Notes under the pieces: generated by a model | Database searches by the model: none | Told to the model about the DNA's origin: nothing | The model's input: only the letters and a program-made list of their open reading frames with translations | NCBI GenBank assembly: GCA_036274635.1 | Contig: DASUFI010000056.1 | Coordinates: 1 to 29,969, forward strand | Reading direction: 5' to 3' | DNA from: DASUFI01 sp036274635 | Lineage (GTDB): Bacteria; Planctomycetota; B15-G4 | DNA: 29,969 bases | Part shown: in pieces, positions 1 through 7,363 of the stretch | How the letters are laid out: every line of letters begins with the position of its first letter | Numbering within the stretch: the first letter of the stretch is position 1 | Made by a program: the position numbers and the translations under genes

Positions 1-1057
1 CGATCGTGTCCACGCGGATGGGCTCGCGGCTGCCCGGCCCGCGCGCCCCGCCGGCGGCGATGACGCTGTTCACGACCTCGGCCATGCCGTAGACGATGCC
101 CAGCGCCTCGCGCCGGAAGCCCACGGCCGCGAAGCGCTGCGCGAACATCTCGTGGCTCTCGTACAGGCAGGGCTCGGCGCCGTTGCCGCACAGGCGCAGC
201 GAGGAGAGGTCGAGGCCGGCCAGCTCGCTCTCCTTCACGCGCCGCGTCATGAAGTTGAAGGCGAAGTTGGGGTGCCAGTAGACCGTGGCCTTGTACTTCG
301 TGATGGCCTCGAGCACCGAGGCCGGCCGGCCGACCCACTGGATCGGCGACATGAGCGTGAACGGCGCGCCCAGCGCCAGCGGGTGGATCGCGTCGCAGAC
401 CAGGCCCCAGTCGTGATAGAGCGGCACCCAGGTCACGAAGTGGTCGTCGGCGCCCATGCCGAAGAACTCGCCGACGCCCTCGCACTCGGCCAGGATCGCG
501 CGGTGCGAGAGGGCGGCGCCCTTCTGCAGGCCCGTGCTGCCGGAGCTGTACTGGATCAGCGCCACGTCCTCGGGCTGCGCCGGGCGCGGGTCGCCGTGCA
601 GCGGCGCGTCGGCCGGCACGGCTTCGTGCAGCAGCACGACGGGTGCCTCCTGGACGCCCGCGAGCAGGGTCTTCAGCTCGGTGGCCAGCTCGGCGTAGGT
701 GACGATCGCGTACGGCGACGTGCGCTCGATCATCCCGCGCAGGTCGCTGAAGTACTTGCCGATGTGCAGCTTGCCCGTCGGGAAGGGCAGGAAGGCCGGG
801 ATCGCGCCCAGCCACATCGCGCCGTAGAAGACGGGCAGCATGTCGGCGTGGTGCTGCAGGATCACGAGCACGACGCGCTTGTCGGGCGTGCCGGCCTGCG
901 CCAGCGTCGCCGCGAACTGCCGCGTGCGCCGCTCCAGCGCTCCGTAGCTCTGCTCGTCGGGCGCACGATCGGCGTGCAGGTAGCGGGCGTGCAGCTTGTC
1001 CGGCATCTCCCGCGCCCGGCGGCGCAGGTGCTCGATGATCGTGCGCGGTTCAGTCAT
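1..1057 (-). CDS. Fatty-acyl-AMP ligase / acyl-CoA synthetase, partial
   Basis: The gene starts at an ATG (1057-1055) and runs off the left edge after 352 codons, so the C-terminal part is missing. It belongs to the AMP-binding (ANL) superfamily, which adenylates fatty acids for transfer to CoA or to an acyl carrier protein. Visible motifs are the phosphate loop YSSGSTGLQKGA (residues 170-181), the LYHDWGL segment (213-219), a NFAFNFMTRRV stretch (264-273) followed by NGAEP (292-296), and YGMAE (323-327). The NFA-F/NGAEP/YGMAE combination resembles fatty-acyl-AMP ligases (FadD32 type) more than ordinary long-chain acyl-CoA synthetases, but the FAAL-specific insertion cannot be judged reliably by eye. 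No signal peptide is seen, so the enzyme should be cytoplasmic. A TATGAT -10-like box lies about 50 bp upstream. Confident of the superfamily, less so of FAAL versus CoA ligase. Confidence 0.9.
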   Translation of the reverse strand, partial: MTEPRTIIEHLRRRAREMPDKLHARYLHADRAPDEQSYGALERRTRQFAATLAQAGTPDKRVVLVILQHHADMLPVFYGAMWLGAIPAFLPFPTGKLHIGKYFSDLRGMIERTSPYAIVTYAELATELKTLLAGVQEAPVVLLHEAVPADAPLHGDPRPAQPEDVALIQYSSGSTGLQKGAALSHRAILAECEGVGEFFGMGADDHFVTWVPLYHDWGLVCDAIHPLALGAPFTLMSPIQWVGRPASVLEAITKYKATVYWHPNFAFNFMTRRVKESELAGLDLSSLRLCGNGAEPCLYESHEMFAQRFAAVGFRREALGIVYGMAEVVNSVIAAGGARGPGSREPIRVDTI

Positions 1058-1104
1058 GGGCCGTCGGTGGGCGGAGCGGGTGGCTGCAGGCCGGACGAGG
1101 CGGA

Positions 1105-1110
1105 ATCATA
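1105..1110 (-). promoter_or_regulatory. Candidate -10 box of the acyl-AMP ligase gene
   Basis: On the minus strand the hexamer reads TATGAT, five of six to the sigma-70 -10 consensus, about 48 bp before the ATG at 1057. The matching -35 region (around 1128-1133, CTGTAT) is poor. It lies in the 117-bp gap after the upstream gene, so the ligase probably has its own promoter. Confidence 0.35.
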
Positions 1111-1174
1111 AGCGACAGGCTGGAGGGATACAGCCCCCGGAGCCGCGCCGACGTGCCGCACCAGCCCCGGTTCG

Positions 1175-2149
1175 TCAGCGCTTGCGTCGCGGGACAGCCC
1201 GCTTCGGCGTTCCGCGCGACGAGCCCTTCGATGTCCGCGCCTTGGCCGGTCCCGCGCGCGACGTCGACGTCGCGCCGTACCGTCCGGCCTTGACGGCCGT
1301 CAGCTGGAACTCGGGATGCCGGAAGCTGGTGATCGCCACCCCGGGGTGCGGGCAGAGGCGCACGTCGATGCCGTCGTCGCGCAGGAACACCTGATGCGGG
1401 CTGAATCCCGGGGGAGCGATGAGCAGGAACTCGGCGATGCCTCCGGCAATGCCATCGAGGATGTCGCGGCGCGCCTTCTCCCGGGCCGCGGTTTCGGCCT
1501 GGGACGCGGCGATGTGGATGAAGGGCCCACCCGCGAGGGTGCCCGCGGTGGCGTCGATCAGGATGTTGAGCGCGTCCTCCCAGAAGGAGAAGTCGAGGTC
1601 CGCGGAGAACTCGCGGAAGAAGGGCGCGATCCCGTCGCTGTCCACCGCCAGGCCGATCAGCGCGTCGATGTTGAAGTCCGGGTTGCGGGAGTGCTTCACG
1701 TGGATCTCGAACCGGAGCTTCATGACGATGCCGGCCGGCGTGACGTCGACGACCGGCGGGCTGCGGAGGGTCAGCTGCGGGTCCTGCGCCATGAGCATCT
1801 CCACCACCTCGAGCAGCTTGGCCTGGACATCGGCCTCCGAGAGGGTGATCTGGATGCAGGCGCCGAGGTCCACCACCACGGTCACCTGCCCCACGTCCGA
1901 GCTCAGCGTGGACGCCCGCGCAACGAGCTTGAAGGTGCGCGTCAACCCGGGGTGCACGACCTGCGAGCCGGTGCGCGGGACCTGGTGGCCGTCGAGCTCC
2001 AGGTGCACGCCCGCGGGTGCGTTCACGCGCCAGCGCAGCTCCGATTTCCCGAAGGGGGCGATCGTCGACGGAGTGGCCGTGAAGGATTCGAGCTCGACCT
2101 GCTGCAAGGCTTCGAGCGCCTTCGCGAGGGCGGCTTCATTGGGAGGCAT
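1175..2149 (-). CDS. Hypothetical protein with N-terminal Ig-like domain and basic tail
   Basis: 324 residues. I do not recognise a named family. Residues about 20-75 look like a bacterial Ig-like strand pattern (F-T-A-T-P ... I-A-P-F-G-K-S-E-L-R-W ... V-H-P-G-L-T-R-T-F-K-L-V-A-R-A), the type that reads 'atP..i.pG.s..L.W...a..v.ldg...' in other proteins. The middle of the protein alternates hydrophobic and charged segments and contains an E-T-A-A-R-E-K-A-R-R helix. The last 30 residues are rich in Lys, Arg, Ser and Thr and end in PRRKR. There is no signal peptide or membrane segment, so it is probably cytoplasmic or exported by an unconventional route. The start is supported by GGAG placed 7 bases upstream of the ATG. 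It lies 32 bp behind the secreted propeller gene on the same strand and is likely co-transcribed with it. Confidence 0.75.
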   Translation of the reverse strand: MPPNEAALAKALEALQQVELESFTATPSTIAPFGKSELRWRVNAPAGVHLELDGHQVPRTGSQVVHPGLTRTFKLVARASTLSSDVGQVTVVVDLGACIQITLSEADVQAKLLEVVEMLMAQDPQLTLRSPPVVDVTPAGIVMKLRFEIHVKHSRNPDFNIDALIGLAVDSDGIAPFFREFSADLDFSFWEDALNILIDATAGTLAGGPFIHIAASQAETAAREKARRDILDGIAGGIAEFLLIAPPGFSPHQVFLRDDGIDVRLCPHPGVAITSFRHPEFQLTAVKAGRYGATSTSRAGPAKARTSKGSSRGTPKRAVPRRKR

Positions 2150-2181
2150 GGGCAGACTCCGTTCCGGGGATCGCGTCGAGG

Positions 2182-3612
2182 CTAGCCAATCTCCATCCTC
2201 AGGCCGTTCGTCAGCGAGACGTCGTGCACGGCCGCCGCGTCGGAGAGCCCGGCCTGCAGCCAGACCTGCACGCCCTGCAGCGAGGGGTCGGACGGCAGCG
2301 CGGCCGGCAGCGTGAGCGAGCCCGCGCCCGGCACGCCGGCAGCGCCGCCCAGCGCGAGTCCCAGCTGGAGCACGACGCCACCCACGAGGAAGGTGCCGCC
2401 CTTGAGCGGCAGCGCGGCGGCCGACACGCCGATGAAGAGCAGGCCTCCGGCGCCGCCGACGCCGTTCGCGAGCTGCAGCGAGAACGCGCCGCCGATCTGC
2501 GGGCAGCCCGCGCCCGTGAGCGCCGGCACCTGCCCGCCCGCGCCCGCCAGGCCCGTGCCGTACGGCATCCAGCCGCCCGCGCAGGCCGATGGGGCCACCG
2601 CGAAGAGCGCGGCACTCTCGCCCGACGAGCCGGCCGCCGACACCGTGCCCGTGATGGGCAGCGTGCTGCCTGGGCCGCCCGAGCCCGCCGAGTAGGCGCG
2701 CAGCACGTCCGTGAGCGTCTCGAGCACCACCACCTGGCCGAGGGTGCCGGCCCACGTGCCGGCGTTGAGGGCCGCGTCGCCGAAGAAGGGTCCCGGCGAG
2801 GCGAAGACCGAGATCGCCAGCGTGGCCGGATCCACGAGCAGGATCCGCGGCTCGGAGCCGCCGCCGTTGGTGTCCACCACCAGGACCAGCTGCCCCAGCG
2901 GGCCGTGGCTCCAGCCCACCGCCGCCTCGCCCGAGGTGCTCACCTCGAACTGCGCGCAGCTCACCGGCCCGCTGACGCGCGTGCCATCGGCCGAGAGCGG
3001 CAGCTTGCGGATGTTGATGCGGTTGACCACGCCCCCCGGGCAGGCGCCCAGGCCCGACGCCACGAACAGCGCGTTGCTGGCCGCGTCGTGGATCATGTTG
3101 TGCGCGTCCGTGCTGGCGCCGCCATCGGTGTCGAAGGGCGCGGCGCCCGCGGCGTCCAGCAGCGTGTGCAGCGTGCCCGCGGCGTCCTGGTACTTGAAGG
3201 GCTGCGCGGCCGAGTTGGCCTGGCGCATGTAGATGCGGCCGTCGCCGGTGGGCGCCAGCGCGAAGAGCTGCTGGCCCGGCTGTCCGAGGTCGTCCAGCTG
3301 CCCGGCCGCATTCACGGCCCACAGGTGCAGCGGATCGAGCACGCTGTTCAGGCCCGCGCAGAAGACGATGCGCTGGCGATACGGATCGAAGGCGGCCGCG
3401 CCCTGGCTGCCCAGCGTGCTGACGGTGTCCACCAGGATGGTGGCCGTGCCGCCCGCGAGGTCCACGAGCACGAGCGCGCCGCTGGTCGAGGAGCTGCCCT
3501 GGATGGCTGTGCTGTAGAGCCCGAGGTCGGTGGCCGCGAAGCCACCGCCCTGCGCCAGCGCGGGCGCGGCGACGAGGGTGGCGGCGATGGCCGCGCGGAT
3601 CTGGCGAATCAT
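2182..3612 (-). CDS. Secreted propeller-like protein with lineage-type C-terminal domain
   Basis: 476 residues from the ATG at 3612. This start is preferred over one ten codons upstream because it puts the basic n-region and hydrophobic core of a signal peptide (MIRQIRAAIAATLVAAPALA, cleavage near ALA-Q) at the N terminus. The mature part has repeated short strands of the type 'ALVLVDLAGGTATILVDT', 'AAFDPYRQRIVFCAG' and 'RIYMRQANS', as in SMP-30/NHL-like or WD-like propellers. Residues about 342-476 form a separate Gly/Ala-rich domain (GWMPYGTGL ... LPLKGG ... VQVWLQAGLSDAAAVHDVSLTNGLRM). The same domain ends the SBBP-repeat protein encoded at 18835-21396. No catalytic motif is visible. Likely exported to the periplasm or cell surface; function unknown. 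Confidence 0.8.
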   Translation of the reverse strand: MIRQIRAAIAATLVAAPALAQGGGFAATDLGLYSTAIQGSSSTSGALVLVDLAGGTATILVDTVSTLGSQGAAAFDPYRQRIVFCAGLNSVLDPLHLWAVNAAGQLDDLGQPGQQLFALAPTGDGRIYMRQANSAAQPFKYQDAAGTLHTLLDAAGAAPFDTDGGASTDAHNMIHDAASNALFVASGLGACPGGVVNRINIRKLPLSADGTRVSGPVSCAQFEVSTSGEAAVGWSHGPLGQLVLVVDTNGGGSEPRILLVDPATLAISVFASPGPFFGDAALNAGTWAGTLGQVVVLETLTDVLRAYSAGSGGPGSTLPITGTVSAAGSSGESAALFAVAPSACAGGWMPYGTGLAGAGGQVPALTGAGCPQIGGAFSLQLANGVGGAGGLLFIGVSAAALPLKGGTFLVGGVVLQLGLALGGAAGVPGAGSLTLPAALPSDPSLQGVQVWLQAGLSDAAAVHDVSLTNGLRMEIG

Positions 3613-3641
3613 GGGATGGCTCCGCGTGGCTGCGGACGGCA

Positions 3642-3668
3642 CGGGACAGCGCCCGACAGCATGTCCCG
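3642..3668. repeat. Inverted repeat in the leader between divergent genes
   Basis: CGGGACA (3642-3648) and TGTCCCG (3662-3668) are perfect 7-bp inverted repeats separated by 13 bases, 30 bases upstream of the propeller gene start at 3612. It could be an operator or an RNA hairpin in the 5' leader. No T-run follows on either strand, so a terminator is unlikely. In G+C-rich DNA it may also be chance. Confidence 0.25.
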
Positions 3669-3787
3669 ATGTTCCTGATCGGTACAGCGGGGAAATGCAG
3701 GCGGCCGAAGGGCGCTATCCCCCGCCGCGCGCGCCGGAGCGCGCGTGACCGTGCACGTCCACTCCGATTGCTACGATTCCCCGCCCC

Positions 3788-5506
3788 ATGTCGCGCTTCG
3801 CCCGCCTGTTCGCCGAGACGCTCGCTCCGCTCGTCGGACAGTCCCCCGAGGAGCTGCTGCCGCAGATAGGCACGCCCCCGCGACCCGAGCTGGGGCAGCT
3901 CGCCTTCGGCTGCTTCGCGCTGGCGAAGGCACAGAAGAAGGCGCCTCCCGCCATCGCCGCCGAGCTGGCGGGCAGGCTGCAGCCTGGCGGCGCGATCCGT
4001 TCCGTGGCCGCCGCCGGGCCCTACGTCAACGCCACGCTCGACGGCGCGCTGGTCGCAGCCGCCGTGCTGCCCGAGGTGCTCGCGCGCGGCGCAGCCTACG
4101 GCACGCTCGACATCGGTCACGGCGCCGCCGTGCCGGTGGACTTCTCCTCGCCCAACATCGCCAAGCCCTTCGCGATCCACCACCTGCGCAGCACCGTCAT
4201 CGGGCACGCGCTGGTGAACATGCTCGCGGCCGCGGGCTGGAAGCCCGTGGGCATCAACCACCTGGGCGACTGGGGCACGCAGTTCGGGCAGCTGCTCGCG
4301 ATCTGGGACGAGCGCGGCGACGAGGCCGAGCTGCAGCGGCGCGGCATCGCCTACCTGCTCGAGCTGTACGTGGACTTCAACGCGCGCAAGAAGGAGCGGC
4401 CGGAGCTGCAGGAGGTCGCGCGCGCCAAGTTCAAGCTGCTGGAGGACGGCGACCCGCAGGCGCGCCGGCTGTGGAAGCTCTTCCGCGACGTCTCGCTGGC
4501 GGAGTTCGAGCGCGTGTACGCGCTGCTGGGGATCCACTTCGACGACCTGCGCGGCGAGAGCTTCTTCGAGGACAAGATGCCCGCGGTGCTGGACGAGCTG
4601 GAGGAGAAGGGCCTGCTGGTGGAGAGCGAGGACGCCACCTGCGTGGACCTGACGGCCGAGGGCGCCGGCATGGCGCTGGTGAGGAAGCGCGACGGCACCA
4701 CGCTCTACCTCACGCGCGACCTCGCCGCCGCCGACTGGCGCTGGCAGAGCCTGCACTTCGCGCGCGCCCTCTACGTGGTGGGCGCGGCGCAGGCGCTGCA
4801 CTTCCGGCAGATGAAGGGCGTGCTGCGCAAGCTGGGGCGCGAGTACGAGCCGCGCGTCGAGCACGTGCCCTTCGGCCTGATGCGCTTCAAGGACCGCAAG
4901 ATGGCCACGCGCACGGGGGACATCCTGCTGCTCGAGGACGTCCTCGTGCGCGTCGTCGACCTGGCGCGCGAGACCATCGCGCGCGGCGCGGCCGAGAAGG
5001 GTCGGCCGGTGCCGGCCGACATCGCCGAGCAGGCGCACCGCATCGGCGTCGGGGCCGTGGTCTTCAACGACCTCAAGAACCGCCGCGAGCGCGACGTGGT
5101 CTTCGACTGGGACGAGGTGCTGTCCTTCGAGGGCGAGACCGGTCCCTACCTGCAGTACACCGCGGCGCGCATCGCCTCCCTGGAGGAGAAGTACGGCCGC
5201 AAGCCGGGCGCCAGCCCCGACTGGAGCCGGCTGGACGCGCCCGAGGAGACGGCCCTGGTGCTGGCGCTCGAGGCGCTGCCCGACTCGCTGGCCGCCGGCA
5301 TCGCCCAGGCCGAGCCCTCGCTGCTGTCGGACCGGCTGCTGGACATCGCCGCGCGCTTCTCGGCCCTGTATGCGCGGCGCGACTGGACGGTGGTGTCGGA
5401 TGACGCCGCGCTGTCCGAGGCGCGCATGGCGCTGGCCCTGGCCACGCGGCACGCGCTGGTCAACGGCCTCTCCTGGTTGGGCATCCAGGTGCCCGACCGC
5501 ATGTAG
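3788..5506 (+). CDS. argS: Arginyl-tRNA synthetase
   Basis: 572 residues, the usual length for class I ArgRS, which charges tRNA-Arg in the cytoplasm. The N-terminal Add-1-like region is followed by the signature FSSPNIAKPFAIHHLRST (residues 119-136). This is the SSPNIAKPF type shared with streptococcal and eukaryotic ArgRS, not the NPNKPLHVGH type. The HIGH box here reads A-I-H-H (129-132): the first His is Ala and the Gly is His. GDWGTQFG follows. The KMSKS equivalent is KMATRTG (371-377). The C-terminal DALR anticodon-binding domain has the typical GPYLQYTAARI segment and ends in LGIQVPDRM. No Shine-Dalgarno is visible before the ATG; a TACGAT -10-like box ends 10 bases upstream, so the transcript may have almost no leader. 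apt follows after 64 bp. Confidence 0.96.
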   Translation: MSRFARLFAETLAPLVGQSPEELLPQIGTPPRPELGQLAFGCFALAKAQKKAPPAIAAELAGRLQPGGAIRSVAAAGPYVNATLDGALVAAAVLPEVLARGAAYGTLDIGHGAAVPVDFSSPNIAKPFAIHHLRSTVIGHALVNMLAAAGWKPVGINHLGDWGTQFGQLLAIWDERGDEAELQRRGIAYLLELYVDFNARKKERPELQEVARAKFKLLEDGDPQARRLWKLFRDVSLAEFERVYALLGIHFDDLRGESFFEDKMPAVLDELEEKGLLVESEDATCVDLTAEGAGMALVRKRDGTTLYLTRDLAAADWRWQSLHFARALYVVGAAQALHFRQMKGVLRKLGREYEPRVEHVPFGLMRFKDRKMATRTGDILLLEDVLVRVVDLARETIARGAAEKGRPVPADIAEQAHRIGVGAVVFNDLKNRRERDVVFDWDEVLSFEGETGPYLQYTAARIASLEEKYGRKPGASPDWSRLDAPEETALVLALEALPDSLAAGIAQAEPSLLSDRLLDIAARFSALYARRDWTVVSDDAALSEARMALALATRHALVNGLSWLGIQVPDRM

Positions 5507-5570
5507 CGCCGGCTTCAGGGCCGCCCACGCCCACGGTACAAAGGCCGGGCCCCCACCGGACCGCCCCACC

Positions 5571-6089
5571 ATGCTCGATCTGCGCAGCTACATCCGCGAC
5601 ATCCCGGACTTCCCCAAGCAGGGCATCGTCTTCAAGGACATCACGCCCCTGTTGGGCGACGGCAAGGCCTTCGCGGCCTCCATCGACGGCCTCGCCAAGC
5701 TGGTGGCCGGCGTGCCCTGCGACGCGATCGTGGGCATCGAGTCGCGCGGCTTCATGTTCGGCGCCACCCTGGCGCACGCCCTGGGCAAGGGCTTCGTGCC
5801 CGTGCGCAAGCCGGGCAAGCTGCCCTACAAGGTGGTGCGTCAGAGCTATGCATTGGAATATGGCACCGACACGATCGAGATGCACCACGACGCTCTGACC
5901 GCCGGCCACAACGTCGTCGTGGTGGACGACCTGGTGGCCACCGGCGGCACCGCGGCCGCCACCTGCGAGCTGGTGGAGCAGCTGGGCGCGCGCGTGTCGT
6001 GCCTGGCCTTCGTCGTGGCGCTGGACTTCCTGCCCTGGCGCGACAAGCTCGGGCAGCGCGACGTGCGCGCCCTCGTCCGCTACGGCTGA
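5571..6089 (+). CDS. apt: Adenine phosphoribosyltransferase
   Basis: 172 residues, normal length for APRT, which makes AMP from adenine and PRPP in purine salvage. The N terminus has the family pattern R-D-I-P-D-F-P-K-Q-G-I-V-F-K-D-I-T-P-L-L. IVGIESRGFMFG lies near residue 55. The PRPP-binding loop VVVVDDLVATGGTAAAT is near residues 114-130, with the two acidic residues and the ATGGT turn intact. In-frame translation continues upstream of 5571, but the extension is Arg/Pro-rich and unlike the family, so the ATG at 5571 is chosen. Cytoplasmic. A weak TACAAA -10-like hexamer is at 5537-5542, in the gap after argS. Confidence 0.96.
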   Translation: MLDLRSYIRDIPDFPKQGIVFKDITPLLGDGKAFAASIDGLAKLVAGVPCDAIVGIESRGFMFGATLAHALGKGFVPVRKPGKLPYKVVRQSYALEYGTDTIEMHHDALTAGHNVVVVDDLVATGGTAAATCELVEQLGARVSCLAFVVALDFLPWRDKLGQRDVRALVRYG

Positions 6090-6168
6090 GGCGGGCTCGA
6101 GGCTCACGTCAGGCCCGCTCGGGGCGTTCCGTCCAGCGCGGCCTCCCGCCCCCGACAAGGCGGAATTA

Positions 6169-6183
6169 CCCGGAAAAACCGGG
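6169..6183 (+). terminator. Weak hairpin downstream of apt
   Basis: CCCGG-AAAAA-CCGGG forms a 5-bp stem with a 5-base A loop, 80 bp after the apt stop. It is followed by CCGTTCTTG, not a clean T-run, so it is at best a weak intrinsic terminator. It also lies directly before the candidate promoter of the next gene. Confidence 0.3.
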
Positions 6184-6189
6184 CCGTTC

Positions 6190-6217
6190 TTGCCTCGGCC
6201 TACCCGCCGCGTATTCT
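6190..6217 (+). promoter_or_regulatory. Candidate sigma-70 promoter of the 174-residue unknown gene
   Basis: A -35-like TTGCCT (6190-6195) and a -10-like TATTCT (6212-6217) are separated by 16 bases. Transcription would start near 6224, leaving a leader of about 50 bases before the ATG at 6273. Confidence 0.4.
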
Positions 6218-6272
6218 GCCTCATCGAAACGGCCCCGACAGCCGATACACCCACCGCGGCCTCTCCCCCCTC

Positions 6273-6797
6273 ATGAGCATCCCGATGTCGAGCGCCTTCA
6301 AGGACAAGCTTCGCAAGATCCGCGATGCATCGGCCAAGCGCAGCGAAGTGCAGCTGCGCCTGCGCTCGGAGGAGGACCTGCAGCGCAGCCAGCGCACCGT
6401 GCACGCCTTCGAGTTCCGCGAGGCGGTCGAGGCCGTGATCGAGGACTTCGCCAAGAACCTGCAGGCCGAGATCACCGGCTTCGTGCTCACGCGCGGATTC
6501 TTCGAGGGCAAGTACATGCTCGCGCTGCGCCTCGACGAGGAGCTGCGCGACGACCACGGCAAGCCCGCGCGCGCCTTCTCGCGCCTCATGTTCCTGCTCG
6601 AGCCGCACGCCGACGACGACCGCTTCGCGATGCAGGCCAAGAAGACCGTGCGCAGCCGCGACCTCGAGAGCGTCTCGTCGGCCGGCACGATGACGGCCGA
6701 GGGCCAGGCCGAGTTCGCGCGCTTCGTCGAGGCGCAGTTCATCGACTTCGCCGAGAGCTACTTCGGCGAGACGCGCCCCAGCGGCGTCATCGAGTAG
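6273..6797 (+). CDS. Conserved-looking hypothetical protein
   Basis: 174 residues. I do not recognise the family. The protein is highly charged and without a signal peptide or membrane segment. Residues about 5-45 are a basic, probably helical stretch (KDKLRKIRDASAKRSEVQLRLRSEEDL). A mixed alpha/beta region follows, with FREAVEAVIEDFAKNLQAE, then GKYMLALRLDEEL and SRLMFLLEPHADDDRFAMQAKKTVRSR, ending in a Phe-rich acidic segment (FARFVEAQFIDFAESYFGE). The alternating strand pattern GKYMLALRLDEE / RLMFLLEP / FAMQAKKTVR suggests a small antiparallel sheet. A second in-frame ATG at 6285 is an alternative start. Codon use matches the neighbours, so I take it as a real gene. It stands alone between apt and the riboswitch-controlled sigma gene. 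Confidence 0.75.
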   Translation: MSIPMSSAFKDKLRKIRDASAKRSEVQLRLRSEEDLQRSQRTVHAFEFREAVEAVIEDFAKNLQAEITGFVLTRGFFEGKYMLALRLDEELRDDHGKPARAFSRLMFLLEPHADDDRFAMQAKKTVRSRDLESVSSAGTMTAEGQAEFARFVEAQFIDFAESYFGETRPSGVIE

Positions 6798-7191
6798 CGC
6801 CCGCGGCGCTCCGCTCCCGGCCAGCTCGCAACGTCCCGGCCTCGCTGACCCGGCGCATGCGTGGGCGTCGATAGATCTGGCTGTTGACCCGCGGATCCAT
6901 CGCGCCGCCCGCCGCCCGGCCGACGGGTGACCCTGCACGCGCAGCCGCACGTCGGCGAGAGATGGCCGCGTCGCCGGTGAGTCCGGCGCCCGCTCGACGT
7001 CCAGTGATTCCGCGGGCAATGCGGCCGCCGGCGTGCTGCGGACACTTGCATCAAGTCCGCAACATGGAAGCGTCGATGCATGGGACGAGCCCGAATCCTG
7101 CGCCAGGTGTCGGCGGCGCGGCGTGTCCGGCGCACCGGACCAGCGCGATCGGTCGCGAGTGGCCGCGACGCGCTGCCGTCGAAACGCTCGC
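6798..7191. other. Long non-coding stretch upstream of the sigma-factor promoter
   Basis: About 390 bp with no convincing gene on either strand; the reading frames present give Arg/Pro/Ala-rich peptides with no codon bias. The only local structure I see is a perfect GTCCGG-CGCA-CCGGAC hairpin at 7125-7140 without a T-run. It could hold upstream regulatory sites for the sigma gene. Confidence 0.4.
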
Positions 7192-7221
7192 TTGTACAGT
7201 TTGTAGGAATCGCACCGATAG
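7192..7221 (+). promoter_or_regulatory. Candidate promoter of the riboswitch-sigma transcript
   Basis: TTGTAC (7192-7197) resembles a -35 box, and CGATAG (7216-7221), 18 bases on, is a weak -10. It would start transcription near 7228, just upstream of the riboswitch structure, which is where a promoter is expected. The -10 match is poor. Confidence 0.3.
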
Positions 7222-7231
7222 TCAGTGAGTC

Positions 7232-7348
7232 GGAACCCCGCCCGGGCCGGGCGCCTGAGCGGGGAGTGGGCAAACCAGCCGCAAGACTGGGGCGCAAAAC
7301 TAGAGGGCCCGACCCCGCGCGAAGCGGAAGGGCAGCCAGTTGCACGAC
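7232..7348 (+). promoter_or_regulatory. Cyclic-di-GMP-I (GEMM) riboswitch
   Basis: The leader of the sigma gene carries the conserved core of the GEMM-I aptamer. GGGCAAACC is at 7268-7276. A first hairpin, CCAGCC-GCAA-GACTGG (7275-7290), is capped by a GNRA tetraloop. GGCGCAAAAC (7291-7300) corresponds to the family's GACGCAAAGC. CTAGAGGG (7300-7307) follows, at the position of the tetraloop receptor. A second hairpin contains CCGC-GCGAA-GCGG (7315-7327), and GGGCAGCCAG (7330-7339) closes the fold. The A47 equivalent that stacks between the ligand guanines is present, and the G20-equivalent is G, which favours cyclic di-GMP over cGAMP (numbering from memory of the Vc2 structure). Two core deviations are A43 to G and G50 to A. 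An extra stem, CCCCGC (7236-7241) with GCGGGG (7259-7264), lies just upstream. No terminator separates it from the AGGAGAG ribosome-binding site at 7351-7357, so control of translation is more likely than attenuation. Confidence 0.85.
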
Positions 7349-7363
7349 CAAGGAGAGAGCCTG

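Noticed and set aside
152..1111. 319-codon plus-strand open frame at the left edge
   Set aside because: Shadow of the minus-strand acyl-AMP ligase, whose motifs are unmistakable.
2150..5572. Long open frame on the minus strand continuing upstream of the 324-residue gene through the argS region
   Set aside because: It is open only because stop codons are rare in G+C-rich DNA; the peptide is His/Arg/Gln/Val-rich, and argS on the other strand explains the region.
7125..7140. GTCCGG-CGCA-CCGGAC hairpin as a terminator or second riboswitch
   Set aside because: No T-run and no conserved aptamer sequence around it.
6884..7228. 114-codon plus-strand frame upstream of the riboswitch
   Set aside because: Arg/Pro/Ala-rich, no ribosome-binding site, no codon bias, and it runs into the presumed promoter and aptamer.
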